DNA of 64,000 nucleotides from NCBI RefSeq assembly GCF_008086615.1, contig NZ_RXYB01000010.1:1-64000 (forward strand). Direction: 5' to 3'. The DNA is from Acetobacterium tundrae (GTDB lineage: Bacteria; Bacillota; Clostridia; Eubacteriales; Eubacteriaceae). The translations under genes were made by a program, and so were the position numbers. Numbering within the stretch: position 1 is the stretch's first letter; each line of letters opens with the position of its first letter. Shown here one piece after another: positions 51,846 through 61,234 of this stretch. The notes under the pieces are model-generated. The model did not search any database. It had not been told where the DNA came from and saw nothing but the letters and a program-made list of their open reading frames with translations.

Positions 51846-52185
51846 TGCTCCACCTCACTCGCTTGCAATAAATAATTGTAAAAAACCCAAGTGCCGACGG
51901 ATCTGTTGCGCCTTGGACGTGATAGTTTTGGTACTGTTCATCAACTAGAATATCTTCGGCGATCACATTGCAAGTTCCCCGAACCACGATTGTATTTGTG
52001 ATTGGGTGATCCATTTGTTTCCACTCGTATTTTTCTTTTTGTGATGCTTCACTGATTGTTCCTTCAATTGATCCAATTTTTACGGCATCATAAACCACTC
52101 GGCCATTGGTTGCAGTGCTGTCTTTTCGCTTGACTGTGAATGACATGATTTGTTCACCAGGCACTAGAAAAAAAGGAGCATCCAT
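51811..52185 (-). CDS. head-tail adaptor protein (XkdH position)
   Basis: 124 aa from the ATG at 52185. The longer frame to 52305 lies inside the upstream gene. It reads MDAPFFLVPGEQIMSFTVKR, YDAVKIGSIEGTISEASQKE, QMDHPITNTIVVRGTC. The V.GTC and beta-rich pattern fit head closure/stopper proteins at this position. The assignment rests mostly on gene order. Confidence 0.7.
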   Translation of the reverse strand: MDAPFFLVPGEQIMSFTVKRKDSTATNGRVVYDAVKIGSIEGTISEASQKEKYEWKQMDHPITNTIVVRGTCNVIAEDILVDEQYQNYHVQGATDPSALGFFTIIYCKRVRWSNDDENQNPDIP

Positions 52186-52189
52186 AAAA

Positions 52190-52609
52190 TTAAGCCCCCT
52201 CTTCTCCCGGCATGATGTCATGCATACCAAAACTGAAATAATGCAAACTATCCGTGGCATTACCCACATTGTCATTGAAGGCAACCACCGGAACAGTGCC
52301 ACCATAGGCAGCAGCCATTTCTTTTTTTAGTTCCTGCCATTGAGTAAATCGTTGCGACAAGCTCAAACTCATACCTCCAGAAGAATAATCGTTCTGGAAT
52401 GCCAGTTTATTCACGATCGCACAAACACATGCGTATTTCGCATTATTCCAATTGTCGGGATGTTTGCTGATAATCGCTGAATATTCCTCATCACATAAAG
52501 CACAAGTCTTTTTCCCACCATCAACAAAGGTGTCACCAATTTCCAGCCGCATGAGATCCATGCCTTCCACATCAAGTTTTCCTGGATCATAGGTGTAAGT
52601 TATTGCCAT
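52190..52609 (-). CDS. head-tail connector protein (YqbG-like position)
   Basis: 139 aa, mostly helical at the centre (CALCDEEYSAIISKHPDNWN, NAKYACVCAIVNKLAFQNDY, SLSLSQRFTQWQELKKEMAA). The helical bundle with a LSQRFxxWxxLKxE motif is typical of gp6/gp15-type connectors following the capsid gene. The start overlaps the preceding stop by one base. Confidence 0.8.
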   Translation of the reverse strand: MAITYTYDPGKLDVEGMDLMRLEIGDTFVDGGKKTCALCDEEYSAIISKHPDNWNNAKYACVCAIVNKLAFQNDYSSGGMSLSLSQRFTQWQELKKEMAAAYGGTVPVVAFNDNVGNATDSLHYFSFGMHDIMPGEEGA

Positions 52610-53085
52610 TAGGCTTCACCTACTTCCCCGCCTTCTTTTGGTGCTGCCACTTCGACCGGTGCCGGTGTCAATTCAGCAATCTTTTTATCAATGGCATCTG
52701 TAACGCCTTTTCTGGTTTCCCTTGATTTAATGGCTGCCAAAACATCGAGGTTCGTAATTCCTGCTACAATTCCATTAGCTATGTCCGCATTCTCGACCCA
52801 TGCCTGAAATACCAGATTGATTTCTTCAGGCGTTAAAAAGACGGCGGTTTTTGAGCCGTCGCCTGATTTACTGATGGTGATATCGATTTTTAATTCTGCT
52901 GCTGATACTGACATTAGCTGTAATGCCTCTCCGGAAATCATTGCATCTGGATTTTTGTTAATATGTCCAGAGTCAATCAAAGCTCTTTCTCTTCTTGGGT
53001 CTACTGCTTCAAAAGGGATTAAATCTCCAATTAAATACTTAATTCCCCTAAATATGCAGGGCCTGCCTGCTATATATCCTGCCAT
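52609..53085 (-). CDS. YqbF-like protein (158 aa)
   Basis: The N-terminal ~50 residues (CIFRGIKYLIGDLIPFEAVD, PRRERALIDSGHINK) resemble the YqbF/capsid-associated module, and the C-terminal region is a helical Ala-rich tail. It lies between capsid and connector genes as yqbF does in the skin element. Function unknown. Confidence 0.7.
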   Translation of the reverse strand: MAGYIAGRPCIFRGIKYLIGDLIPFEAVDPRRERALIDSGHINKNPDAMISGEALQLMSVSAAELKIDITISKSGDGSKTAVFLTPEEINLVFQAWVENADIANGIVAGITNLDVLAAIKSRETRKGVTDAIDKKIAELTPAPVEVAAPKEGGEVGEA

Positions 53086-53123
53086 GGCTTCCTCCTTTTC
53101 GTTAATTTATTACCTGATGGCAT

Positions 53124-54107
53124 TTATACGCATTGTGTTAAGAATACCGCCAAATCATCCCCTGTTTTCTTCATATCGGTTGACATTAAACCTTCGATGA
53201 ATTCTGCATGTGTTCCGTCTTCACCAACCCATTGATCAACGTTGATATAGTTTCCGGTTCCAAGCATATCCCAGGTAAAGATATATCCAGCACTTGGCTC
53301 ATCAACAGCTGGTGAGTCAGAAGCATAGCATAATAATGCGGATTTCGGATCACAGATGTACTGCATATCGGTTTGACCTAGTTTGCCAGCATTGTAAGTG
53401 GATTCTAAAACCGTGACTTCCTTTAATTCGAGAATTTCAGCCAATGCCTGAGTATTGACGATAGCTGGGTTTGGTGTTGAACCAGTATATTTCACACGCT
53501 CTACAATGGCCGGATGGCTTTTAAGTGCATTGTAAGATTCTGCTCCCAAGGCCAGTTTGTTTGGTTTTCTTCGACCGTTTTGTTTAATCTTTGTTTTTTG
53601 TGCATCGAAAAACTCAACCGGATCAAAGTTGGTATCACTGAATTTTAAAAATTGTTTTGCTGCATCGGCAACCGTTGCTGCACCGGTCATTTCATCTGTC
53701 CATATGCCAGTTTTAAAGAATTTTTTCGCAAACAGGAGATCTAAATGGTTGTTTAATTGCTCAGTCACAAATTTAACCTTAGCTCGGCGGGGATCCGCAA
53801 CTCCTGGAGCATTTGACCGTTGATAGTTTAATGCACTGATCTGATCGATTCCGACGATAACCTGATCAACATTGCAGTTATAGGTTTCATCACTGATTCC
53901 GAATTGTGCAGGTGGCACTTTTCCAAATTGAGGTTTTGGTTGCACATTATCTCTGGCCAGATCTCCTTTGCTGAATTTATAATAGCTGGCTGTCTGTAAT
54001 TGTACTGGGCATATTGGGAAAATCGCTTTGGCAACATAATCCTCTAAAGCTTGGAAATAAGCCATAGACATGTTTGTTAAATAAATGTTTGATTTAAATT
54101 TTGGCAT
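53124..54107 (-). CDS. major capsid protein (XkdG position)
   Basis: 327 aa. Features include FPICPVQLQTASYYKFSKGD, ALNYQRSNAPGVADPRRAKV and NKLALGAESYNALKSHPAIV, characteristic of the encapsulin-like/HK97-fold capsids next to DUF2190 decoration proteins. Strong AAGGAGG site. It follows scaffold and decoration genes, as expected. Confidence 0.88.
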   Translation of the reverse strand: MPKFKSNIYLTNMSMAYFQALEDYVAKAIFPICPVQLQTASYYKFSKGDLARDNVQPKPQFGKVPPAQFGISDETYNCNVDQVIVGIDQISALNYQRSNAPGVADPRRAKVKFVTEQLNNHLDLLFAKKFFKTGIWTDEMTGAATVADAAKQFLKFSDTNFDPVEFFDAQKTKIKQNGRRKPNKLALGAESYNALKSHPAIVERVKYTGSTPNPAIVNTQALAEILELKEVTVLESTYNAGKLGQTDMQYICDPKSALLCYASDSPAVDEPSAGYIFTWDMLGTGNYINVDQWVGEDGTHAEFIEGLMSTDMKKTGDDLAVFLTQCV

Positions 54108-54120
54108 TTGTCATTCCTCC

Positions 54121-54522
54121 TTATACTACAGCTGGCTTGTAGCCTGCTTTTACGATTTGAATTTTGATGATCTCTCCAGCTGCCGCCGCTGCTTCCAGGG
54201 CAATCGCTAAAATAAATTTTCCGGCGGTTGCGGTAATGGCTTTGCCGGCTGTGTCTGCGGTTAATTCAGCACCTTTTGCAACGGCTGCGCCTGCGGTCCA
54301 TAACCCAATGTCCTTCACCTGAATGTCAACACGTTCACCGGATTCCACAGTGTCCCCGTTTGTAATAACGAAAATTCCAACCGGTGCAATAGTTCCTGCG
54401 GCTATTTTCACATTACCGTTTGAATCATATTCTGCTGCCAATGTTCCTGGGCTTGTTAATGCCGATGCTGCTGCTTCTGAAATAGTTGCACTATCATTAA
54501 TTTGTGTAGTCTGATATCCCAT
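54121..54522 (-). CDS. capsid decoration protein (DUF2190)
   Basis: 133 aa, Ala/Gly/Thr-rich beta protein: AGTIAPVGIFVITNGDTVES, VDIQVKDIGLWTAGAAVAKG, TADTAGKAITATAGKFILAI. This is the DUF2190 pattern of recombination-associated/decoration proteins preceding major capsid genes. It probably forms external trimers on the shell. Confidence 0.85.
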   Translation of the reverse strand: MGYQTTQINDSATISEAAASALTSPGTLAAEYDSNGNVKIAAGTIAPVGIFVITNGDTVESGERVDIQVKDIGLWTAGAAVAKGAELTADTAGKAITATAGKFILAIALEAAAAAGEIIKIQIVKAGYKPAVV

Positions 54523-54525
54523 TTT

Positions 54526-55791
54526 TTACACCTCCTTATTTATTGTTTTATCGTATTCTTCTTTTAATTCAGGGTTTGAGTCAAAAACCTTATCAATTGC
54601 CTCAAAGCGACTAATTTCAGGGTTCTTTTCCATGACTTCATTGGCTTTCTTTTCAATGGCAGTCATACCCGGAATAGCATGACCGGATTTCCCGATTTCA
54701 TCAAATAAGCCCGATTTCTCAACGGCTGATTTGCTGGCATCTAATATTTCAATCATGTTGGTATAAGCTGTTTCGTCAGCGGATTTCAGGCTTTTCAAAA
54801 CAGGGAATAACTCATCGGCTTTTTTACCGATCATTTCGTAGCCTTTGGCCACTTCCATTAATTCTTTGTCGTCCGATGCATCAGCTCTCTTTCGTAAATA
54901 GTCGAGTTCTTGCGCAACTGCATCTGGAAGGCCTTTATAGATATCTTCTTTTTCTTCCTCTGCACTTTTTTTAACTTTTTTCTTGTCTTCCAATGCTTTT
55001 GCATCGGCATCTTCTTTTTTCTTCTTAGCAGCCTCAGCAGTTACATCTTCATCATCTGTTGCTCCGCAATTTTTACCAACTGTTGAATCATCCTTAGTGT
55101 TGTATTTAGCTACTAAGGCATCATAAGCAGCGCGGTCCTCTTTGCTCATTTTTGTCAAATCCATACTTTCTTCCTCCGTTTCATTTTTTTGGTTATTGGA
55201 TTTATTTATCTGTTCATCCAGCCATAATTTTGCTGATTTAAACACCTTGTGATAATCAGGATGGATTTCTTCGACGCTTTTAGCGACATCGTCCTGAACC
55301 TGACCTTTTGCCCAATATTCGATTGCATTGGACGTAAGATTGAAATAATCTTGGAGATTGCTTAACATCACGTCCTGCTTATTTGCAATTTCTTTATCCT
55401 CCATAATTGAAATCATTGACTCACTCATGCCGTATCCATTCATACGGATTGCATCAATCACTTTATCGAGTGAAACATTATCTTTGAAAAGTGTGGCGGA
55501 TTTTTCTACATCATTGGAGTTTTTATCCATACTCTCATCGTCATTTGCCATGCCAAATGCTTTTGCCAGATATTCAAATACTTTTTTGATAGACCTTTTT
55601 TTAGCAGGAATGAATTCATCATCTCCGGCATCTTTCATCTCTTTGTCTTCTAAATTTTCTTCATCCTGACCATCGGCAGGCATCTTTGCTGGATCCTCGC
55701 TTTTAAAGATCATCACATTTGCTTCAGGATTCGCCCCATTGTCGACAAAATCGACTTTTGTAATCTTTAAATTTTCAAGTTTAGTTGCCAT
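54526..55791 (-). CDS. capsid scaffold protein (XkdF C-terminal-like)
   Basis: 421 aa. It begins with ITKVDFVDNGANPEANVMIF, a segment that in XkdF-type proteins directly follows the protease domain. Long acidic/helical regions follow (AEAAKKKKEDADAKALEDKK, LKSADETAYTNMIEILDASK), typical of scaffolds. A second N-terminal segment contains NLQDYFNLTSNAIEYWAKGQ. It probably directs procapsid assembly and is removed by the protease encoded just upstream. AAGGAGG before the ATG. Confidence 0.75.
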   Translation of the reverse strand: MATKLENLKITKVDFVDNGANPEANVMIFKSEDPAKMPADGQDEENLEDKEMKDAGDDEFIPAKKRSIKKVFEYLAKAFGMANDDESMDKNSNDVEKSATLFKDNVSLDKVIDAIRMNGYGMSESMISIMEDKEIANKQDVMLSNLQDYFNLTSNAIEYWAKGQVQDDVAKSVEEIHPDYHKVFKSAKLWLDEQINKSNNQKNETEEESMDLTKMSKEDRAAYDALVAKYNTKDDSTVGKNCGATDDEDVTAEAAKKKKEDADAKALEDKKKVKKSAEEEKEDIYKGLPDAVAQELDYLRKRADASDDKELMEVAKGYEMIGKKADELFPVLKSLKSADETAYTNMIEILDASKSAVEKSGLFDEIGKSGHAIPGMTAIEKKANEVMEKNPEISRFEAIDKVFDSNPELKEEYDKTINKEV

Positions 55792-55819
55792 TTCGGCCTC
55801 CTTCCTTTGATTTTACGCA

Positions 55820-55844
55820 TAAAAAAAAGACGAATAGTCGTCTT
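55820..55844 (-). terminator. hairpin with T-tract between protease and scaffold genes
   Basis: AAGACGA ctat TCGTCTT-type 7-bp stem (55844-55827) followed by TTTTTT on the minus strand. Just upstream (about 55880) a perfect AAAGGAGG is followed by ATG-TAG, the remains of a start. Transcription of the late operon must pass this site or restart. Confidence 0.6.
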
Positions 55845-55900
55845 ATTCTGCCGTTATTTTATTCTACATAGCGTCCTCCTTTCCGACAGATACCTAGTTC

Positions 55901-56311
55901 TTATACCGGGATCCGCTGTGCCTGGCCTTCAATGCTGAACATATTGTATTGTCCGCTTTTGACTTTTTGCCAGACACTGTCGTCGGTCACTTTGAACCCA
56001 ATCCACCAGCCACATTCCGGGATGATTCCCTTTGGAATTCCCAAGGCACTGACCTTTTCGTCAGTGAATACCATGCTTTCAATTAAAACGGCGCAATCGC
56101 CGCGCTGGTGCATTTCTCCACCTTCCCGGTATAATTCAACAAATTGATAAGCTGCTTGTTCAAGAACATCGGGTTCGATGATATCATGCTGCTTATCCTC
56201 GATCACAACACCGCCTGCGTTTATAGCGATATTTGCCCATCCAAAGGCTAAATGTTTATCTTCATCGGTTTGGGATATCGCGAAATTTCCCTTTACTATT
56301 TGTGTCTCCAT
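55901..56311 (-). CDS. xkdF: XkdF-type prohead protease domain
   Basis: 136 aa from the ATG at 56311 (AAGGAAG upstream). The longer frame lies within the minor head gene. It matches the XkdF serine-protease domain: DKHLAFGWANIAINAGGVVI, DKQHDIIEPDVLEQAAYQFV, MHQRGDCAVLIESMVFT, and the end GWWIGFKVTDDSVWQKVKSG with YNMFSIEGQA. Normally the scaffold region continues in the same protein, whereas here it is encoded by the next gene. It matures the prohead. Confidence 0.85.
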   Translation of the reverse strand: METQIVKGNFAISQTDEDKHLAFGWANIAINAGGVVIEDKQHDIIEPDVLEQAAYQFVELYREGGEMHQRGDCAVLIESMVFTDEKVSALGIPKGIIPECGWWIGFKVTDDSVWQKVKSGQYNMFSIEGQAQRIPV

Positions 56312-56324
56312 AGACTTCCTTTCG

Positions 56325-57308
56325 TTAATAATGATATGTGCAGGCACACTTGCATTTAACATGTGCATGCCCATCCACTTCTGTTTCTCTTCCTCCCTCG
56401 ATGGTGTAATATCCGTCGTGGTGGGTGATAAAACCGCCGATACGGAAGTGGTCATCCAACTTTATAGTTATTCCATTTAAAGCCCCGCATTCCTCACATA
56501 CGAGTTCAGTTCCAGCAGTTACCCATGTCTTGACGTTAAGCTTCATAACACCCTGATCAACTGCCTGATGCATCGCTTCCTGAACGCCAGTCTTATAAGC
56601 CAAGGCAATTTCATTTTCGGCAATCATTTGAGCTCGATAACGCTGCTGTTTTTCAGCATATTTAAGGGCAGCTTCCCTGGCTTTCGACTCTGCCTCCGCT
56701 TCTGTTATCTTTGGATTGTCTTTTGTCAGTTGCGCTTTAACATGGGCATAATAGTTGGCATTTGCTTTTTGTTGAGGTGCATTGAGGCCAATTGTTGGAC
56801 GTATTGCTTTTGCAAGTTCATCTGCGGTAAATTCTCCAGTTGTCACGCGCTCAGTTAGGGATGCAATAGCATCTTTTTGTTGATCCGTTACTTTGGTAAT
56901 GAGATCAGCGGTTCGTGTTTGTGTAAATCTTTTGACATTATCGCTGAAATTATCCCATTTGAAATCTTTGAGGTCTTCCTGGTTAATTGATGCCTGGTCC
57001 ATGGATTCACGCCATGCTGGAAGGATAATGTCTGTGATCAATTGGCTGTAGGCTTGTCGCCATTCATCAATTTTTGATTCATCCAAATTTCCGGACAGGA
57101 ATGCATCCCGAAGGTCTTCATAGCTGATGATATCCTGCATCGCTCGAAATCGTCCAACCAAAAACTTAATAAGCGCCGGTGAGTCGGTATTGATGCATTC
57201 ATCTAATTGCTCCAATGCCTTTATGCCCTCCGCACTCATCTGGCTTTTCGTGATCGATTCGCGCTGTATATTACGCCTGTTCGTCTTGATTATCCGTATT
57301 CGGCTCAT
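56325..57308 (-). CDS. phage minor head protein (Mu gpF/SPP1 gp7-like)
   Basis: 327 aa. A helical N-terminal part is followed by DQQKDAIASLTERVTTGEFT, MIAENEIALAYKTGVQEAMH and the C-terminal zinc-binding MuF domain WVTAGTELVCEECGALNGIT with HAHVKCKCACTYHY. It is a minor capsid component acting with the portal in DNA ejection. It starts within the portal gene (38-bp overlap) with AAAGGAG upstream. Confidence 0.88.
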   Translation of the reverse strand: MSRIRIIKTNRRNIQRESITKSQMSAEGIKALEQLDECINTDSPALIKFLVGRFRAMQDIISYEDLRDAFLSGNLDESKIDEWRQAYSQLITDIILPAWRESMDQASINQEDLKDFKWDNFSDNVKRFTQTRTADLITKVTDQQKDAIASLTERVTTGEFTADELAKAIRPTIGLNAPQQKANANYYAHVKAQLTKDNPKITEAEAESKAREAALKYAEKQQRYRAQMIAENEIALAYKTGVQEAMHQAVDQGVMKLNVKTWVTAGTELVCEECGALNGITIKLDDHFRIGGFITHHDGYYTIEGGRETEVDGHAHVKCKCACTYHY

Positions 57309-58617
57309 CTCGTTTCTCCTTTGGATCTTGTTCAGGCTGCTGTTGCGGTTGCAGTGGTTTCGCCGTTTTCAACGAAGCTTCCGGCAAATGTGCTGCATCA
57401 CGAAGATATTCCTCCAAATCCGCATCTGGTGTAATTACACCGATTCCTGCCATATCTTTTACAAATGTCGACAATGTTACCAAATCCGGGCTTTCAATAT
57501 CGCTATGGTCCAGACAAGGATAATCAGTTATACCGTCAAATTTTGGGCTGTTCAGATCAATTAGTTTTGGAATTGCATTATTAGTGAATTCCTCGCAGAT
57601 GATGTCAATATAAGTTCCCAATGCCACCCCGAATAGATCTGTCTTATCACTTGATAAAGCAAAGCTTCCAACATTTTGATGACCTAACAAAATAAAATCA
57701 GCTAGACACGTCATAGCAATACGTGAATCGTATCGTTCAATGATTTGTGTCGTGTCAAAGTTCCTTCGACCTCCAGTGGAAAGCAATTGCAAATCCCAAC
57801 CAAATGGCAATACAATCCCTTCCTGGCTATCTCTGCGAATATTGCATACAATGCTTTTAGCTTCTGCAATTCCTGCATTGTAATTCTTTTCTCCCAAAAT
57901 CATTTTGTCGAAGTTCTCAGGTAATTTCATAACCGGCAAACCGGCAAGATCCCGTTCAATACCAACACCCTCAATTTCTTCAATGCGTTTCTTGTAATAC
58001 CATGAGCGATAGCAATTTCGAAGAATACTTTTTCCTTCAGGATTATCTTTTCTGGATTCTGTTCTAAATAATAAAAGCCGCTCCTTGGGGATAGTGATAA
58101 CCCCATAATCTGGCGGCGGCATTTGTGATAGTCCAATAACGTTGTCGGTATGTTCCTCATATTCCCACTGATAAAGCGTTTCCTGGGCTCTTATTGGTAT
58201 CTTTTCCCAACCAATTAACCCATCATTGTATTTACTTTTCTTCTTGGGGTCTTTACTTCGCCCTAATCGGCGTTTATAAACAAGCTCATGGGCGCTCCAT
58301 CCGTAAACAAGAAATGATAAGATCTCGCTGATTGTGTCTGTCCATGTGCTTCCATTCATATCATCCATGCATTCCGTAATGAAATCGGCAGCTTCTTTAT
58401 CTTTTTGCGAATTACCGCTTGGCTTAATAACCCAATCAACTTGGCGAATCAGCATCTTAATTGTGAATATGATTGCTCCGATGACGGCATCATTTTCAGA
58501 CATTTCTTTATAGACTTTAATGCCTTTTTTCCCCTGAAGCTCTTTTAGAAACTCTTCACTTATAAACCCTTGCCATCGTTCCTGACCAATCCGGCCATAC
58601 TCATCAAATACACTCAT
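57271..58617 (-). CDS. portal protein (DUF935/Mu gp29-like)
   Basis: 448 aa from the ATG at 58617 (AAAGGAGGATTTA upstream). Features include MSENDAVIGAIIFTIKMLIR, VDWVIKPSGNSQKDKEAADF, DTISEILSFLVYGWSAHELV, KSILRNCYRSWYYKKRIEEI and LGHQNVGSFALSSDKTDLF. The dodecameric portal at one vertex is the DNA gate and motor docking site. It follows the terminase genes as in PBSX/Mu-like heads. Confidence 0.92.
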   Translation of the reverse strand: MSVFDEYGRIGQERWQGFISEEFLKELQGKKGIKVYKEMSENDAVIGAIIFTIKMLIRQVDWVIKPSGNSQKDKEAADFITECMDDMNGSTWTDTISEILSFLVYGWSAHELVYKRRLGRSKDPKKKSKYNDGLIGWEKIPIRAQETLYQWEYEEHTDNVIGLSQMPPPDYGVITIPKERLLLFRTESRKDNPEGKSILRNCYRSWYYKKRIEEIEGVGIERDLAGLPVMKLPENFDKMILGEKNYNAGIAEAKSIVCNIRRDSQEGIVLPFGWDLQLLSTGGRRNFDTTQIIERYDSRIAMTCLADFILLGHQNVGSFALSSDKTDLFGVALGTYIDIICEEFTNNAIPKLIDLNSPKFDGITDYPCLDHSDIESPDLVTLSTFVKDMAGIGVITPDADLEEYLRDAAHLPEASLKTAKPLQPQQQPEQDPKEKRDEPNTDNQDEQA

Positions 58618-58656
58618 TAAATCCTCCTTTCCTGAAAAAAACATAAGGTTGTCTGC

Positions 58657-58854
58657 TTAGTATTTTAATGGTTGATGCCTATTTGTTTTTGGCATATACG
58701 AATATGGAACAATTGTTTCATTTCCCATATCGTCTCTCTTGACCGCGAATGAATCCACAGTGGTTTCAAACTTTAAGACCCCATCAAATTCGAGTTCTTT
58801 TCCATCCGAAGTCGTTACATAAATTTTTCCGGGTTTAACTTCTACATTTTGCAT
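58657..58854 (-). CDS. small protein between terminase and portal (65 aa)
   Basis: From the ATG at 58854 (GAGAGG upstream) it reads MQNVEVKPGKIYVTTSDGKE, LEFDGVLKFETTVDSFAVKR, MGNETIVPYSYM. It is a compact beta-rich domain with no recognised family. The gene overlaps nothing and lies 4 bp from the terminase stop. Confidence 0.65.
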   Translation of the reverse strand: MQNVEVKPGKIYVTTSDGKELEFDGVLKFETTVDSFAVKRDDMGNETIVPYSYMPKTNRHQPLKY

Positions 58855-58858
58855 TGTT

Positions 58859-60280
58859 TTATCCTCTCCAATAACTTTCTTTTGATAGATCACTTAAATC
58901 CGGCAGCATTGATACTTGAGATTCTCCGATCTCGTTAAAGCCATTAGCAGAAGCATCAACCATATCTTTTAATTTACCTTCCGGAAAGTTGTCCATCTGT
59001 TTAAGGTAGGCTTCTGTCCAATCAGCCATCAATATATCAACATTCCCGGCTTGCCATTGTGCTGCCAATCCTTCGGCTCGTGTTACCTTATCACCCGATT
59101 CACGCTTTGCCACAACGTCAAAACCAGACAAAAGCTTAATATACTGCTCTGCCTGGTCCTTTCCAGCTTGCCCTGGATCCTGTGATATTCTTGTTCGCAC
59201 ACGTTTATATTTATCTCTATCAAGTATGGCTGTATTTTTAACCGTATTTCTGACGTCTGATGCACTCATTGCTCGGTCGATCACATCACCAATAATAAAG
59301 CGTCCTGATCGTGTTTTACCAATCAAAACGCCTGCTGTATGGGCCGGGCCGGTATTATTCTTTTTGCTTTCGGCTTTGTCTTCAGTCGCTGCCATATCCC
59401 ATGCTCTTATCCATCGTATAACATCAGAAGGCAGCACATCAATAAGGTTCGCTTTTCCAGAAGGAAAGATAAGCCCTGCTGCTGGTCGGATCTTCCAGTT
59501 TCCTTCCAGGAGCCGTTCACGTTCAACTAAAGACAGTGCTTTTAAGTTGGACATGTACCCTGGATCCGCTTTCATGAGAATCTGATTATCTGATAGTTTC
59601 GAAGCAATAAAAGTAACGGTTTTAACATCCTCTAAATCTATTTCATCATTAACCAGTTCTTCCGGGGAATCTCCCCAGATAATTTCACCTGCTAAACGCG
59701 CCATATATCGGATCTTCCCGCTTCTTTCTAGGATGGCATAACCAGTATCCTGGTCAATCCACCATGAAATAAAATCAGCAACCCACGAATCTACATCAGG
59801 ATTTGTCGTTGCCCGTACATAAGGCCTCACGCCGCATACACTACGATTACGAGAGAGCATATAAAAAAACTGTGATTGGGAAAAATGTGTTAATTCATCA
59901 AAGGCGATCAGCGGAATCTGACTGCCCTGCCACGAGAGCACGTCTTTTTCCAGTTGCATATGTGAAAAAGATACTTTTGCGCCACTTGGAAAATTCCATG
60001 TTGCTGTCGGCGTTTGTTTACTGATTCCACCTATTAATGGATATATAGCCATGGATGTGTCCCATAACCCGCCTTCTGCCATGATCTGATTGGCGTTCTT
60101 ACGGAAGACAACGGCTCCAAAGCCAGGGTTATTGATATGACGAATTGGTTCAAGAAGTAGGGCATATGATTTACCACCACCAGCTGCACCGCCATAGATG
60201 CAAATGTCAGCGCTCGTTGATAAAAGCGCCTCTTGTGGCCCCGGTTGTGGACCAATTCTGATTACTTCTTCTCCCTTCAT
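58859..60280 (-). CDS. terminase large subunit
   Basis: 473 aa. The ATPase domain has Walker A-like CIYGGAAGGGKSYALLLEP and Walker B PLIAFDELTHF, plus the coupling segment VRATTNPDVDSWV. The C-terminal nuclease domain begins VIRWIRAWDMAATEDKA, and RTRISQDPGQAGKDQAEQYI follows. It packages DNA and cuts the concatemer. Its length and motifs are those of XtmB-like terminases. Confidence 0.94.
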   Translation of the reverse strand: MKGEEVIRIGPQPGPQEALLSTSADICIYGGAAGGGKSYALLLEPIRHINNPGFGAVVFRKNANQIMAEGGLWDTSMAIYPLIGGISKQTPTATWNFPSGAKVSFSHMQLEKDVLSWQGSQIPLIAFDELTHFSQSQFFYMLSRNRSVCGVRPYVRATTNPDVDSWVADFISWWIDQDTGYAILERSGKIRYMARLAGEIIWGDSPEELVNDEIDLEDVKTVTFIASKLSDNQILMKADPGYMSNLKALSLVERERLLEGNWKIRPAAGLIFPSGKANLIDVLPSDVIRWIRAWDMAATEDKAESKKNNTGPAHTAGVLIGKTRSGRFIIGDVIDRAMSASDVRNTVKNTAILDRDKYKRVRTRISQDPGQAGKDQAEQYIKLLSGFDVVAKRESGDKVTRAEGLAAQWQAGNVDILMADWTEAYLKQMDNFPEGKLKDMVDASANGFNEIGESQVSMLPDLSDLSKESYWRG

Positions 60281-60282
60281 TG

Positions 60283-61146
60283 CTATTTACCTGCGTCTCT
60301 TCCATTACTGGGAATATAAATCTGAATACTCTGCTCAGTTTTAGCTTCTCTATCATCTTTTATCACCGTTTCAGCTTTAAGTTTATCAATCCGGGCTTTC
60401 TGCTCAACCGTTGCAAGATCCATATGATCTGCCAGCCATTGGAGTGCCTTCATGCGATCAGCCAGTTTGATGCTTGCTCCATCCTTCCCCTGTTTTACTT
60501 CGGTTAGAATGGATCCATCAACTTCATCGGACTCTCTGAATTCCACGGCATTTACTTCTTTAGTGAGTTGTATTTCTTTGCCATCGTCATCTTTGACCTT
60601 CACTGGACCGAAAGCGCCCATTACTTGAACCTCCCTTCGGCCAAAAGAAAGAAAGTCTGTAATATCCGAAAATGCGATATCCCAATACTTCTGAAAGATG
60701 TCTTCCTCACTAATGAAGGACCGAACATAGCGTTTTTGCTTAAGGTTCATGATTTCATCCTTTACCTTATCATTTCTTAGCATCCTGCAACCATTTGCCA
60801 TAGCCGATTCGTAGTCACATCCATATGCTTTCTGGTAGCTCCTTGTTGCGTTGAATGACTTGCTATAATACAAACAAAAAAGCCGCTGTTCATCAGTTAA
60901 ATCAAGGTTTTCAATGACCGATTCGACCTCTGGAATAGAAGCTTTTTTTTTGAAACGTTCATTTGAATTTTTGTTTGCAACGTTGCGTTTTTCTGTTTGC
61001 AACGTTGCATCCCATTTATACCGCTTTTTCCAGCTACGAATAGTACCTTCCGGTATTTGGAGAGTAGCAGCAATCTCAACTAATTTCATGCCTTTTTCAT
61101 ATAGTTTTTTAGCTTGTTCTATCTTTTCATTCGGTGCTTTTGGCAA
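60283..61146 (-). CDS. terminase small subunit (XtmA-like)
   Basis: 287 aa. A TTG start with GAGGTGG upstream is used, since no better codon exists in frame. Residues 5-45 are an HTH (EKGMKLVEIAATLQIPEGTI, RSWKKRYKWDA). Residues about 80-150 are the Terminase_2 core (LTDEQRLFCLYYSKSFNATR, SYQKAYGCDYESAMANGCRM). The C-terminus has LADRMKALQWLADHMDLATV and contacts the large subunit. It recognises the packaging site. Confidence 0.92.
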   Translation of the reverse strand: MPKAPNEKIEQAKKLYEKGMKLVEIAATLQIPEGTIRSWKKRYKWDATLQTEKRNVANKNSNERFKKKASIPEVESVIENLDLTDEQRLFCLYYSKSFNATRSYQKAYGCDYESAMANGCRMLRNDKVKDEIMNLKQKRYVRSFISEEDIFQKYWDIAFSDITDFLSFGRREVQVMGAFGPVKVKDDDGKEIQLTKEVNAVEFRESDEVDGSILTEVKQGKDGASIKLADRMKALQWLADHMDLATVEQKARIDKLKAETVIKDDREAKTEQSIQIYIPSNGRDAGK

Positions 61147-61181
61147 CTCTCACCACCTCTCATTCGTCAGTTTTTGCATTA

Positions 61182-61202
61182 AAAAAGACACCCAGAGGTG
61201 CC
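61182..61202 (-). terminator. intrinsic terminator, GGCACCTCnGGGTGTC type
   Basis: GGCACC TCTG GGTGTC followed by TTTTTTAATG on the minus strand, between a membrane protein gene and the terminase genes. A near-identical hairpin lies at 62493-62512. Confidence 0.7.
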
Positions 61203-61234
61203 GCTATTCTACATTTTATATTATGCTAATCACG

